Below are positions 46,456 to 57,599 of a DNA stretch of 64,000 nt, in pieces. The notes under the pieces were generated by a model, which made no database searches, was not told the DNA's origin, and saw nothing but the letters and a program-made list of their open reading frames with translations. The stretch comes from Cervus elaphus. Taxonomy: Eukaryota; Chordata; Mammalia; Artiodactyla; Cervidae. Where the stretch lies: assembly GCF_910594005.1 (NCBI RefSeq), contig NC_057828.1, forward strand, positions 10,118,235 to 10,182,234, given 5' to 3'. The position numbers were made by a program, and so were the translations under genes. The stretch's first letter is position 1, and each line of letters opens with the position of its first letter.

Positions 46456-47682
46456 ATAAATGGCTTAACTTTTTCATAGACTTTGTCCTGTGAATTTTCA
46501 GTCTTATCATGACACTGAGTAATGCTCTTTGTCTTCAATAATGTTATATTTGGTTGTGGAATGTGAGGCATAATTTTTCTCCCACATTCAAGAAATAATC
46601 CCTTATAAACTGTCCATTCCTAAAAAATTTTAATGAACAGATGTTACTTTTCAATTCCTGTGCAATTAGCTTCTATAGAATAATTATTTATTATATTTTT
46701 AATATTGATGTTTCATAAATCAGGGGAATTTCCAAATATGGTGAGGAATACCACTGGAAAAAACAAAATAAAAAAAGTAATCAAATAATAATTCCTTGTA
46801 CTACTCTATGCAGTATCTTGGCAGTGCAAAGCCCATTTCTAAGGAAAAAATTAATTTCAACAACACTGATATCTTTAAGGTAAATATTTCCCTTAAACTT
46901 GCCTTATCATACAACCATACAAAAAGTAGATAGATTAAAAAAAAAAGTCAGAATTTTTTATCTGATTGATCAGAGCCAAAGGGCCAGTGATTCTTTTTTT
47001 AACATTGCACTAATGTGCTACAATCCATGGTATCACAAAGAGCTGGACATGACTGGGCGACTGAACAACAACCACCACACATATTTATTTAGCAGCTGAC
47101 AGGTGTTAGACACTCGTCATTTGGGATCTAGAAGAGTAAACAAAACATAAAGGCCCCGTTATCTCATTGTATAAGAATTATTTTGAGAAGACAGATATTT
47201 ACAGGGGGAAAAAGTAAATATATCGCATTGTATGTTAGATTGCTTGTTAGACTGTGATAAAAGCTAAGGAGACAAACCTAAGTTGGGGTAAGAGTGCCTG
47301 TGGTGAGACATTGCAATAGAATAGTGAAGGGTGGCTTATCTAATAAAGTTACCCTGAGCAGGCCTCAGAAAAAAGTAAATGTATAAGCTAAGCCTTGGGG
47401 ATGAACTCGGCAGGCAGAGAAGATGCCTCAAGCAAAGGCCCCCTCTGAGGACTGTGCCTGCCAGGAACAGTGAGGGAGTCAAGGAAGTGGACATTAAGTG
47501 AGGTGTTAGGTGGTGAATTTGGAGGAGTCAACAAGAGCATGCATGGCCTGACCTAACTTACTGTGTGTGTGTGTTTAGAGCTGTTTAATCAGAAAGGGGG
47601 TAAGAAAAGTAGCAAGGTGTATATCTGTGTGTGTTCTTATTCTTTCCTACTAACAGTGCTAAATTCTTTATCTGATTCTTGG
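46456..47682. other. AT-rich intergenic DNA with a SINE tail fragment
   Basis: No gene seen. At 47015-47085 there is only the last part of a SINE (CTACAATCCATGGTATCACA to GGCGACTGAACAACAACC). The rest is not recognised. Confidence 0.55.
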
Positions 47683-47995
47683 ACTTACCTGATAGCTCAG
47701 TTGGTAAAGAATCCACCAGCAATGCAGGAGACCCCAGTTGGATTCCTGGGTTGGGAAGATCTGCTGGAGAAGGGATAGGCTACCCACCCCTGTATTCTTG
47801 GGCTTCCCTTGTGGCTCATTTGGTAAAGAATCTGCCTGCAATGCGGGAGACCTGGTTTCAATCCCTGGGTTGGGAACATCCCCTGGAGAAGGGAAAGGCT
47901 ACCCACTCCAGTATTCTGGCCTAGAGAATTCCATGGTCTGTATAGTCCATGGGGTCACAAAGAGTCTGACATGACTGAGTGACTTTCACTTTCAC
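47683..47995 (+). mobile_element. Two Bov-tA-type SINEs in head-to-tail dimer
   Basis: The first (47683-47799) goes from a SINE head to CACCCCTGTATTCTT and stops at the middle of the element. A second complete SINE starts at once with GGGCTTCCCTTGTGGCTC (about 47801) and ends in ACTTTCACTTTCACTTTT. The frames of 69-81 codons across both are SINE translation. Confidence 0.85.
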
Positions 47996-48347
47996 TTTTG
48001 ATTTAATTAAAGAACTCTCCATGTTAGAAATTTTATTTCTATTTTACATGTGAAGATATGGTCTTCAGATTCTGTTTTTTTTCTGCTTCCTAAACACATC
48101 CTCTTACTACCTGCCAAGACAGTCTAGGATCCCAGGGAGGCCAATGAGAAGTGCTAACGAATGCCTTCAAGGCAGCATGGTATAGATAGGGTGTGGAAAT
48201 TGGCCCCAGATTTATCTGGGTTTGAATCCCAGTGTCGCTACTAGTAAGCTCATTTGACACTCATTCACAGAGCTATACAAATATTTCAGATGATCATTGG
48301 TTTCATTGTCTATGAAATGAATGTAATAATCTCATGTATGTAAAGAT

Positions 48348-48550
48348 GGGCTTCCCACATGGTACAGAGGTAAAGAATCTGCCTTTCAATGTCTAAGAGG
48401 CAAGAGACTCAAGTTCAGTCCTTGGGCTGGGAAGATCCCCTGGAGAAGGAAATCACTGCCCATTCCAGTATTCTTGCCTGGAGAAATCATGGACAGAGGA
48501 CCCTTGTGGGCTACACTCCATGGGACCACAAAGAGGTGGACCCTATGGGC
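48348..48550 (+). mobile_element. Bov-tA-type SINE, sense
   Basis: GGGCTTCCCACATGGTACAG head, GGGAAGATCCCCTGGAGAAGG and ACACTCCATGGGACCACAAAG. Confidence 0.87.
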
Positions 48551-48839
48551 ACACTCCAACAGAAAAGTGTAGGATGATGTTAAGTTCAGAACACTGACAT
48601 GGGTATTAAACAGTAAAACTGGGATTTTCCTTTTCCCAGACTCCACAATGCAAGATGTGCACGTGTAGTGTTTGACATCAGACTGAGGCCTGAGACTGGA
48701 GATAGACACAGGAGCAGACAGTGGGCAGGGGGGCAGGGGTTACCTGGGGAGTCTTATGTAATGGAGACATATAAATGCAGATCCTTAAATCATTGCTTAC
48801 TTTGCTTGGAGTCAAATTGCCTGTAGGCCATTAAAAAAT

Positions 48840-49760
48840 GTGTTTATTTTTTGAATTAATATTTAACTGTTACTGAAGTGTAGCTGATTTGCAATGTTGT
48901 GTTAATCTCAGGTGCACAGCAGAGTGATTCAATGTTACATGTACATATATACACACATATATACATGTATACATTTTACATATATGTGTCTCCATACATA
49001 TCCATGGGCTTCCCTGGGCTTCCCTGGGCTTTCCTTCTGTAGCAAAGAATCCGCCTGCCAATGCAGGAGATGAGGATTCAAGTCCTGGGTGGGGAAGGTG
49101 CCCTGGAGAAAGAAATGGTAACCACTAGTTTGGTCTCTGTATCTATGAGTCTGCTTCTTTCTTGTTACATTCACTAGTTTGTTGTGTTACTGATATTCCA
49201 CATATAAGGGATATCATTTAGTATCTGTCTTTCTCTGATTTGTTTCACTGACCATAATATGTTCCAAATCTATCCATGTTGCTGCAAATGGCATATTTTA
49301 ATTTTTATTGATGAGTAGTATTCTATTGTATGTCTGTGAATATATACACACACACACACATATAACATCTTCTTTATCAATTCATTGGTTGTTGGATACT
49401 TAGGTTACTTTCATATTTTGGCAGCTATAAATAATACCTCTTTGAACAGTGGTCTTCATGTACTTTTTTGAAACAGTGGTTTTGGTTTTCTTCAATACAT
49501 ACTCAGGAGTAGAACTACTAGATCATATGGTAGCTCTATTTTTGTTTTTATGAGGAAACTTTATACTGTTTTCTGTAGTGTCTGTTGCAATCTGCATCCC
49601 CACCAACAGTGTGGGAGGGTTCGCTTTTCTCAATATCCTCACCAACATTTGTTATTTGTGTGCCTCATTGTTTTTTTTAAATCTGCATTTCCCTGATGAT
49701 TAATGATGCTGAGCATCTTTTCATGTGCTGCTATTGAGTATTTTTAAACTGATATGTACA
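48840..49760 (-). mobile_element. L1 fragment, antisense, interrupted by a SINE
   Basis: Complement of the L1 3' UTR (ACTGAAGTGTAGCTGATTTG) and then ORF2 end (CACCAACAGTGTGGGAGGG near 49602). A Bov-tA piece interrupts it at 49003-49125, and a CA run lies at 49346-49360. Confidence 0.82.
49003..49125 (+). mobile_element. Truncated Bov-tA-type SINE with tripled head word
   Basis: The word GGGCTTCCCT occurs three times in a row at the start (about 49005-49035), followed by the normal first half of the SINE to GGAGAAAGAAATGGTAACC. The second half is missing and L1 resumes. Confidence 0.85.
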
Positions 49761-49904
49761 GGTTTAAATCTTAACACCTATGCAGTTTCTTTTAAATTTC
49801 TCCCACTTAGATGTGGGTCTAGGCCCTTTCCTTTAACAAGAGTTGATACAAAGTGATGAGGGCTTACTTACCACTGACAGATATCCTGAAAATAATGCTG
49901 TGTA

Positions 49905-50220
49905 ATGTCCACAGTTAAGCCTGAAAAGGCCATGAGTCACTCAGGTCAATCTCCTGTTGGAGCCCTCCAACACCCACAGTGAGCTCTGCGGTCCTGCCTT
50001 CTAGGAGGAAGCTGAGGCCTCGTGCGGAGGCTTCCTGAAGCTCCTTCAGCAAACCCAGCTTCAGCTGCAGACGTGGCAGTGACATCACCTCCAGAGGAGT
50101 CCAGCTTCTAGTGTGAGTGTCAGCCCCAACCTGTGAGTCTCCTCTCCTGAGACCCCAACATCCTAGAGCAGAAAGAGCCATCCCCACTGTGCCCTGTCTG
50201 AATTCCTCAGCTTGGGACCA
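49905..50220 (-). pseudogene. GC-rich coding-like fragment, unidentified
   Basis: A 90-codon minus frame (49915-50187) in a 300-bp patch of higher GC. The product is Leu/Gln/Glu-rich in its middle (LGLLKELQEASARGLSFLL) with helix-like spacing, then VGVGGLQQEIDLSDSWP. No family recognised, no clear splice sites. May be a displaced exon or a chance frame. Confidence 0.25.
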
Positions 50221-50627
50221 AAGTGGGTGTCACGTGCCATGACATGGGGATTAGTTTATGAAAATACTTTATATTAAAAGCAACGAGAAAACACACTTGT
50301 AGAAAATTCATAGGTTACAACAGAACATACATTAAAATCTCTTTCCTTCCTTCCCTATTCTGTAGCCTTCTAGATGCCATCTCTGGAAGTAATGTTATTT
50401 TTCAAGATTTATTAATGGAATTATCACATAGCACTGACACTCTGACACGAATGTTTCTAAGAGCTTTACTCATTTTTCTTCATTCACCATGAGTTCTCAG
50501 GTGGTTAGCTGGTAGGGAAGTCTTCTACTTCATTCTGATTTCCTTCCAAAACTAGGTGTCTGAACTCCTGTCCTTTATTCCTTTTTGAATTATATTCCTC
50601 CAATATATTTGAAAATGCAGTCCCTAG
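50221..50627. other. AT-rich DNA, no gene seen
   Basis: No supported feature. Confidence 0.55.
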
Positions 50628-50765
50628 GGATTTGCCTGACAGTCTAGTGGTTAGGATTTCCCATTCCAAATTAGGGGGAGTGTGTTGTGGGTTCAATATC
50701 TGGTCGAGAACTAATATCCCACATGCCTGGGAGCCAAAAATCTGAAAACATAACAACAACTAAGC
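50628..50765 (+). mobile_element. CHR-type SINE, sense, diverged
   Basis: GATTTGCCTGACAGTCTAGT head, GTGGGTTCAATATCTGGTCG B-box-like part and an AACAACAACT-rich tail. Confidence 0.7.
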
Positions 50766-50865
50766 AATATTGTAACAAATTCAATACATTACAAAAAAAA
50801 TCTTATTAAAAAAGAAATAGATTCCCTAATTCTTTATTTTAATTTTATTCCTCAGTTTCCTTATT

Positions 50866-50892
50866 TACACACACACACACACATACACACAT
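50866..50892. repeat. (CA)n microsatellite
   Basis: About twelve CA units with one CATA interruption. Confidence 0.9.
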
Positions 50893-51089
50893 ATTCCATC
50901 AAGCTGGGGAGCACTAAAATTGTTCATTTAGAATAATAATATTACCTGTTATTTTCCACCCTTGGTTCACATCTCAGTTGGGTAATCCTTGGAAATAATT
51001 TGACACTATCTTAATTATTGTTTTACTTCATCAAGGACCCACTTAATCTGTTAGTTCAGATATTTGGAGGTGAGCTGAGTCAGCAATGA

Positions 51090-51300
51090 AGGGATTCCCT
51101 GCTGGCTCACACAATAAGGAATCTACCTTCAGTGCAAGAGACACAGGTTTGATCCCTGGGTTGGGAAGACACCCTGGAGAAGGGAATGGCTACCCACTCA
51201 GTATTGTTGCCTGGAGAATCCCTTGGACAGAACAGACTGGCTGGATACAGTCCACTGAGATGCAAAGAACCCAACCTGATTGAGTGCCTAACACTTTCAC
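51090..51300 (+). mobile_element. Bov-tA-type SINE, sense
   Basis: GATTCCCTGCTGGCTCACAC head, AGTGCAAGAGACACAGG and a GATTGAGTGCCTAACACTTTC tail. Confidence 0.87.
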
Positions 51301-51349
51301 ACTTTTATTTATTTATTTTTTTCAGGAATGATAAAGCTTTGTACTACAC

Positions 51350-51560
51350 CTGGCCTTCCCAGATAGCTCAGTGGTAAAGAATCCGCCTGCCAATGCAGGA
51401 GACACAGGAGATAAGAGTTCCATCCCTGGGTTGGGAAGATCCCCTGGAAAGGAAATGGCAACCCACTCCAGTATTCTTGCCTTGAAAATCCCATGGACAG
51501 AGGAACCTGGTGGGCTACAGTCCACAGGGTTTCAAAGAGTCAGATGCTATTGAACACAGA
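51350..51560 (+). mobile_element. Bov-tA-type SINE, sense
   Basis: GGCCTTCCCAGATAGCTCAG head, CTGCCAATGCAGGAGACAC and CACAGGGTTTCAAAGAGTC. Frames of 60-67 codons here are SINE translation. Confidence 0.88.
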
Positions 51561-51621
51561 GGTACACACACACAATACAGGAGTCCATACCTTGTAAGCG
51601 CACCTAATTTGTTTTAAATGG

Positions 51622-51765
51622 GGCAACTCTTGGAGAAGGACATGGCAACCCACTCCAGTATTCTTGCCTGGAAGATCCCATGAACGGAGGAGCCTGGTAG
51701 TCTACAGGCCATGCAGCCGCAAAGAGTTGGACATGACTGAGCGACCGCACTTTCACTTTTTCATC
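51622..51765 (+). mobile_element. Partial Bov-tA-type SINE, sense (second half)
   Basis: GGGCAACTCTTGGAGAAGGAC then CTCCAGTATTCTTGCCTGG to GCGACCGCACTTTCACTTTT. The tRNA-like head is absent. Confidence 0.83.
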
Positions 51766-52890
51766 TTTCTCTTAAAAGTTTTCACTTCTACGTTTTGGGG
51801 GCTGGTCACTTATCATCCTATAGCCACTGTTAATGACTGTGGGAAGGGGGAGTGATTAGGTGTTGAAATATGACCCAGAACACACATTTAATCCTAGAGT
51901 TTTGGATTGTGTAAAATTCTTCATGTAGAAAGACAGTAACTACACTTTCACCTAACCTACAGGTGAAAACACACTGAATTGTTTTTTATCACTTGTTCAG
52001 TGAATAGCCAGGCTTTACACACAGTAACAGATAAATTGTTAAATGAATTGGCAGAGATTGAGAGCTAAGAAAGCCTGTACATTTAGGTGCATACAGAGAA
52101 AAGGAAGTAATATATGTAGAGAAGGAGAGAAGGATTTACATAATTTGATAATTATATGCATTTTACAGTAAGAATATGACATTTGCAATTGAATTTCCAT
52201 TAATGCAGCCTTTTATTTCAACTTGAACATATTTTAAATTATTTGATCTAGAAATATCTGGTTACTTAGAAATCTTAGAAATGATTGGAAATGATATATG
52301 TACAGGAATAGAATTCATTTTATTGTCAATGTGTTAGCCTTGTTCCTCTTCACCCTGAGATGTTCACAAACAACTATATTTGGGGGGCAGGGCTTTTTCT
52401 CTCATATACATTATTTTCTTAATCAGAGTAATCTGTGAACCTGGGATTCAGTTTTTGAAATAAAATATTTGCTTTGAAAAGCCCAGTTTGTCCATAGAAA
52501 CATACTTTCTGGACAGTAGCAGTTGCACTCATCCTGTGCAGAGTCCAGTTCACTCGGAAAGTTCTGTGACGAGTCGTCTCCACTGCAATGTGGTAATACA
52601 CGCTCTGCACCGGGCGTCACTTTGTGAGCTGAGAGGTTCACATGTGGTGTCAAGTGAGAAGGCTCACCTTCACCCTTGAGGGTGAGAATGGGCAACCTCA
52701 ACTGTTGCTCTGGAGGTAGGTTCCTACTGAGCCTTGCAGGCTGTTTCTTCAAAGGCGCTGGTTAACTTTTATTGACTAGTTTCCTCATTTTGTTTCATTT
52801 CCATCACTTTACAGAGATATCAATGTATTTTATAGTTTTGTTTGATTCCTTAATTTATATTTTTTGGTTCTTCTGTCAGATGGCTGCCTT
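51766..52890. other. Intergenic DNA, no gene seen
   Basis: A 109-codon minus frame (52423-52752) is the longest. It overlaps other frames on both strands and shows no recognised feature. Confidence 0.5.
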
Positions 52891-52899
52891 AAATATCTT

Positions 52900-53475
52900 C
52901 ATAAATTAGAAAAATGTACAATTTCCTAGTGACAGTTCTGTACACACTCTTCCAGAGAACAGATAGAAAGAACTGAAGCAGGAGAATCATGAGGTCCCCC
53001 AACAGTGGACATTGCCCGAAAAGGGAATTACAGCTCAGTAGACAGGAGGGTTGTAGGTCTCTATCACTGAAAGCTGACATGCATTTAGTGTTTCTTTTTC
53101 CCCATCTGTTAGGTTATCATTAGTTTATATGCAGAAGCTGTACCTCATTTCTTTTCCTGCCCCTCTCCTTTGCGCTCCTTCATCCAGCAAAGAGAATGAT
53201 TTAATGGCAGCTCAGTCCATAGTTACTAACCTCCCACATGCATACACTCCACCCGGTGTCACCATCAAAAAAAAAGAAGAACAGAACACTGAGGGATTGG
53301 TGAGCAGCCTCACCAGGGTCCTGACAGCTGCTCTGGGTCTCACTAGTTCCCCAGGAGGAGCTGGTGGAGGAACTGAGTGCCCTGAAGGTATGGTCACCTC
53401 TCTTTATCTGGGAAATGACCCTTCCTTCACTTCTTTCTTTTTTATTCAGTCTAATACAAGTATAGTAGTCTGACA
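52900..53475 (+). repeat. Diverged third relative of the second duplicated block
   Basis: The stretch 53150-53360 resembles 36420-36620 and 55430-55630: TTAACCTCCCACA-like word, then a poly-A-bearing segment, then CAGCCTCACCAG. It is more diverged than the two main copies are from each other. Frames of 114 and 91 codons here are not shared with them. Confidence 0.55.
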
Positions 53476-53635
53476 ATGTACATTATCACTGATGTATACA
53501 GTTTACTTGGTTGCTGGAATATTGAAGGTGTATCAATTAGCAACACAGACCTGATTCAAAAGGATATTTTAAAACAAAAGCATCAGTTACTACTGTGTAA
53601 AAGTAGATACTTTCCTCAGCAGAAATTTTTCCTCT

Positions 53636-54007
53636 TTGAAAAAGAATTTTATAATTGTTGGCCAAATGGAAACTGAGAGATCTTACATGAAATATGCCAC
53701 CCTTTTCAGCAGAGGAGCCTTTCTATTTTCTTTTGGGGCCATTGACTTAAGGAGTTTTAGTTTGCTGAGAGTTCATCAGAGAACCGAAGACTTAGTACAG
53801 AGAATAAAAGATGCTGACACCCTCACTCTGTTTTCTTCTCTCTCATCACAAGTTTGTGAAACAGCCAAAGAGATTTCTTCATATTCAGGGATATACATCC
53901 CTCTGCTCAGATGCAATCTAATTGATGAAGGTAGGGCTCTTTGCTGCCTCAATTTGGGGAGGAGACCTGAATTTGGGTTCTTACAGGTGGTGAGACCAAG
54001 AGATTGA
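53636..54007 (+). CDS. Unidentified 123-codon open frame (doubtful)
   Basis: A plus-strand frame in AT-rich DNA, longer than most chance frames nearby. The region DLVQRIKDADTLTLFSSLSS (about 53790-53850) looks helix-rich, and GTAGGG follows LIDEG near 53932, which would fit a splice donor, so the exon might end there. No acceptor or family is recognised. It lies just upstream of the right duplicated copy. Confidence 0.25.
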   Translation: MKKNFIIVGQMETERSYMKYATLFSRGAFLFSFGAIDLRSFSLLRVHQRTEDLVQRIKDADTLTLFSSLSSQVCETAKEISSYSGIYIPLLRCNLIDEGRALCCLNLGRRPEFGFLQVVRPRD

Positions 54008-54959
54008 CCTTCCAGAAAAACAGTGCTGGCCCAGTTCTAGTGTCTCCAGAAGCAACTGCATCATTTAAATGGTGTGGGATTGTGTGAAGGAAGGTGTTTG
54101 GAGGTGGGCATGTGTTGAAACCGCATAGTATGATTTGTGAATCTGCCTGTCTGTGTATTTCTTCAGGAGATATTTCCTCTTAGACAATAAAGCTGTCAAA
54201 AAATTTTCTTTGCAAAAAAGTCTCATTAACACTGCACCGTCTCTGCACATTCCCTCTTATGCCATCAACATAGCTCTTCCCCAGGTTCGGTTCGTGTTCC
54301 CATTAGTTGGCTAGAGATGGTGTAGAGATTGATCTCAGCTTTTGATCTCTTAAGTGGAAAAGTCAAACTGAAAACCCAGGGCTGTGTCTGAGTATGAATG
54401 CTCTGGACCCCTGACCTGCCCGTGTCAGTGAGACGAGTGATCCTCAGTCATGGAGCAACAGGTCCCTGCTCCATGTTCATGCCTGGAAGTACCAGTAGCT
54501 TCAGAGGTCCAGACCCTGCCTTTCATTATAAGGTGGCCTCTGTGGTCACAGAACCCAGGGCAGCCACTAGGGGGATTAACGGCTGACTTCGGCACAGGCT
54601 TTAGTGTGAAAGTTACCTCTGGACCCTCATCCTTCTGACAGCTCACAGAGAGTTGTGGAGCTTCATGTAGACAATACAGGTCACATCCATCAGTGCAGGT
54701 GTCAGAGCTTAAACTAGGGCACACACAGATAAGAATCAGGAAGATGTGTTACTGTGTTGGGTAACATTACCATAAGCCTTTCAAATGATGAAAGATCTGC
54801 AGTGCACACCCAAGGGACAGCAGCAACTAAGAACTCAAAGTAAAACTTGATTGTCAGCTTGGTGACCGTGACTCTTGCTGAAAATCTCCTGCCTGTGTGG
54901 TTTAGAGATGGTCAATGCTTACTCTGTGCTTTTTCTAAGGAGTTGACCCACTAAACAAT
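54008..54959. other. Intergenic DNA, no supported gene
   Basis: A slightly GC-rich part (54370-54710) carries overlapping frames of 62, 62 and 99 codons on both strands. No repeat or gene recognised. Confidence 0.5.
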
Positions 54960-56162
54960 TGGCCCCTGTGACTATGGACAGCCACTGACTCAGTGGACAG
55001 GCACACACTGTATAGAAAACAAACATTTATAGAAAATATGATATTATTGATGGTAGCTGTATTTAAATGGTAGGAACTCTATATTATCAAATCTTGTATA
55101 TTTGATTTTCTTTGAGACAAGTGATTAGTGAATTAATACAATAGCATATTTCTCTCAGGATTGAATTCAGTCCTCTAACAGAGTTTACTTTTAATCAAGT
55201 ACAGAGTCTCATAGAAAACATGATGTAGTAGCAGCAACTGTGGCTCCTGGAGGAAGAAGGATCTGGGAACAACCAAGAGACAGTGACAATTTAGCAGGAG
55301 CTCAAAAAAAGCAGGAGTCGTCATGGGTTTCTTTCATTGAACGATAGCATTCATTTTAGAGTTTTCCTTTCATTAGCTTGAATATTTCCTTTTGATTAGG
55401 TTTCTCTTAGCTAGGGGGCAAAGCTCTGTTTTCATTTCCTTCCTCCTCTCCTTTGCTTTCCTTCCTCCGCTGAAGAGAAAGGATGAACACAAATTCAGCT
55501 CATGCTCATTAACCTCCCACAGCCAAACACACTGCCCCATGTCTACACAAAGAGAAAACCCCCCGAATGTTTGCAAAGCAGCCTCACCAGTGTTGTAACA
55601 GCTATTCTGTGTCCCGCTAGATCTAACCGAGGACCTGCCAGTCAACGCCCCTTGTGACAGGACAGAAGAGACTCCGTGTATCTCCAAGGCAAGCTGTTTT
55701 GTTTGTTTGTTTGTTTTTTCTTGTTTGAGATAGAAATATTGTTTCATTTCTCTTTCAGTAGAATTAAGTTATGAGTCTTTGAGGGTGTTTGTTCCAGTTA
55801 GAGACAGTTCCCTTGGTTGAGATAATGTGGAGTGAGAGTCTTATTATGGACTCATGATGCCTCAGTCCACAGGATATGAAAATTGTTAGCATCCATTATA
55901 CCCTGTAGAGTACAGAGTTCTCTCTCTTGCAGCAACATTTCCCCTAGGAAAAGAATTCTGCAATTTCCAATGCAAATGGACTTGGAAGTCCCATCCTCCA
56001 GGCACAGGTCTTGCCTTTCATCCTAAGCACCAGTGTTTTGATCTTGCTGAGTTATCTGGATTCCACCACTGTTCCTCATCAGGTTTTCTACTGTCACCAA
56101 ATGAACCACAGACTGTGCATCTTTGCGATCTTCTCACAGTGTCTTCTCTTCTGCAGTTTCAG

Positions 56163-56187
56163 GTGGCCCTTCCAGAATGTGAAAGCG
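56163..56187 (+). pseudogene. 25-nt exon-like piece, right copy
   Basis: CTGCAGTTTCAG before and GTATGT after. Partner of 37145-37169. An upstream CAG within the tract gives an alternative acceptor six bases earlier. Confidence 0.4.
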
Positions 56188-56734
56188 GTATGTATTCTAG
56201 ACTCATTCACTTGGGCAGAAAAAGCTCTGTAGGTGGGAAATTTGGGACTTTCTCACTGGTTTTAGGGCAGATCCACACTGATTCCAAATTTCAGCTGAGA
56301 ATGAGTATAGGGGCCCTGGTGTTAAAAGTAGCTTGCAAGTAGAATAATGTGGCCAATACTGTAGTTCCAGGAAGAAGCTGTATTATGGTTAATAGTGTAG
56401 GTTTGTGTCCATGGGCCTAGGTGTGTCTCTATGTGTAATGAACAGTGTGATTCTTTGTGTGTGTGACTTTTTTGTGTTGTGTTTTTCTCAATTTATGTTA
56501 CCCTAAACACCACTGTTACTGGTGTCATCTTCCCCCTTAAAATTCCCATTACCATTGTACTGTGAATGAGTATGTGTATAAGAATTAAACAAAGTATACA
56601 CATTTGCTGTATGATTTGATTTTATAGCAAGAGAAATCCTTTAACCTGGAAGACAAATTAGATCATTACCCAGGAAAATATTTACAGGATTTTTAAAACT
56701 TTTATAAATATTTTTATTGTCTCTGCTAGGTCTT

Positions 56735-57042
56735 CATTGCTGCACAGGCTTTTCTCAACTCATGGAGAATGAGGGCAACGCTATAGCTGTGATGCTTAGA
56801 CATCACTTTGGAGGCTTTTTTTTTTTTGCAGAACGTGACTTCTAGGACTCTCGGGCTTCAGTGGTTTTGGCATGTGGGCTCAGTAGCTGCGGCTCTTGGG
56901 CCTTAGGGCACAGGCTCAGTAGTTGTGGTTCACTAGCTTAGTTGATCCTGGGCATGTGGAATCATTCCAGACCAGGGACTGAGCCTGTATCTCCTGCATT
57001 GGCAGGTAGATTCTTAACCACTGAGCCACCAGGGAAGCCCTA
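56735..57042 (-). mobile_element. CHR-type SINE region, antisense, right copy
   Basis: GGCATGTGGAATCATTCCAG, ACCAGGGACTGAGCCTGTAT and ACCACTGAGCCACCAGGGAAG in reverse order. Orthologue of 37700-38047. Confidence 0.8.
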
Positions 57043-57599
57043 CAGGCTTCTTAATGAACAAAACTGTGTTTCAGAAGCCCCCTTACTGGGTCAATCACAC
57101 CTTCATTTAATAGTCAGTCTCACCTCTTAGTAGGTCTTATGGTGTTTTGATTGGTCATGATTCATCACTATGCCACTTCCTTCATTCAAACTCTTTCCTC
57201 TTCCAGCCTCAGAATGAGTCCTCCCCCCTCACCTAAGGCCCTAGGGTACTGTGGAGGCTCCTTCCTGCTGCCAGGAGCCCCTGGTGGTACCCAGATGCCA
57301 CACCCAGTTCTAGAGAAAGGAGGAGCCTCCAGGCATAGATGCAGGAAGTTCAGTCCAGCTTTGCCTCTTAAGCTTTGAAGTGTCCAGTCAGTCCTGTTAA
57401 CTCAATGCACCATGTTGCTCTGCATGTCTCTAGAACTTTTCCACTTTTCAACTAAAATTTTACAACCATTTAACAGACCCTCCCAATGTCAACTTCCTTC
57501 CAGCTCTTGGAATCACCCTTCTACTCTCTGCTTCTCTTGAGTTTTCCTTTGGATACCTCAGGTAAATGGAATCGTGTGCTGTTTGTCTTACTGTAACTG

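Noticed and set aside
46165..46479. 104-codon plus-strand frame
   Set aside because: It spans a CHR SINE and a (TA)n run and has no independent support.
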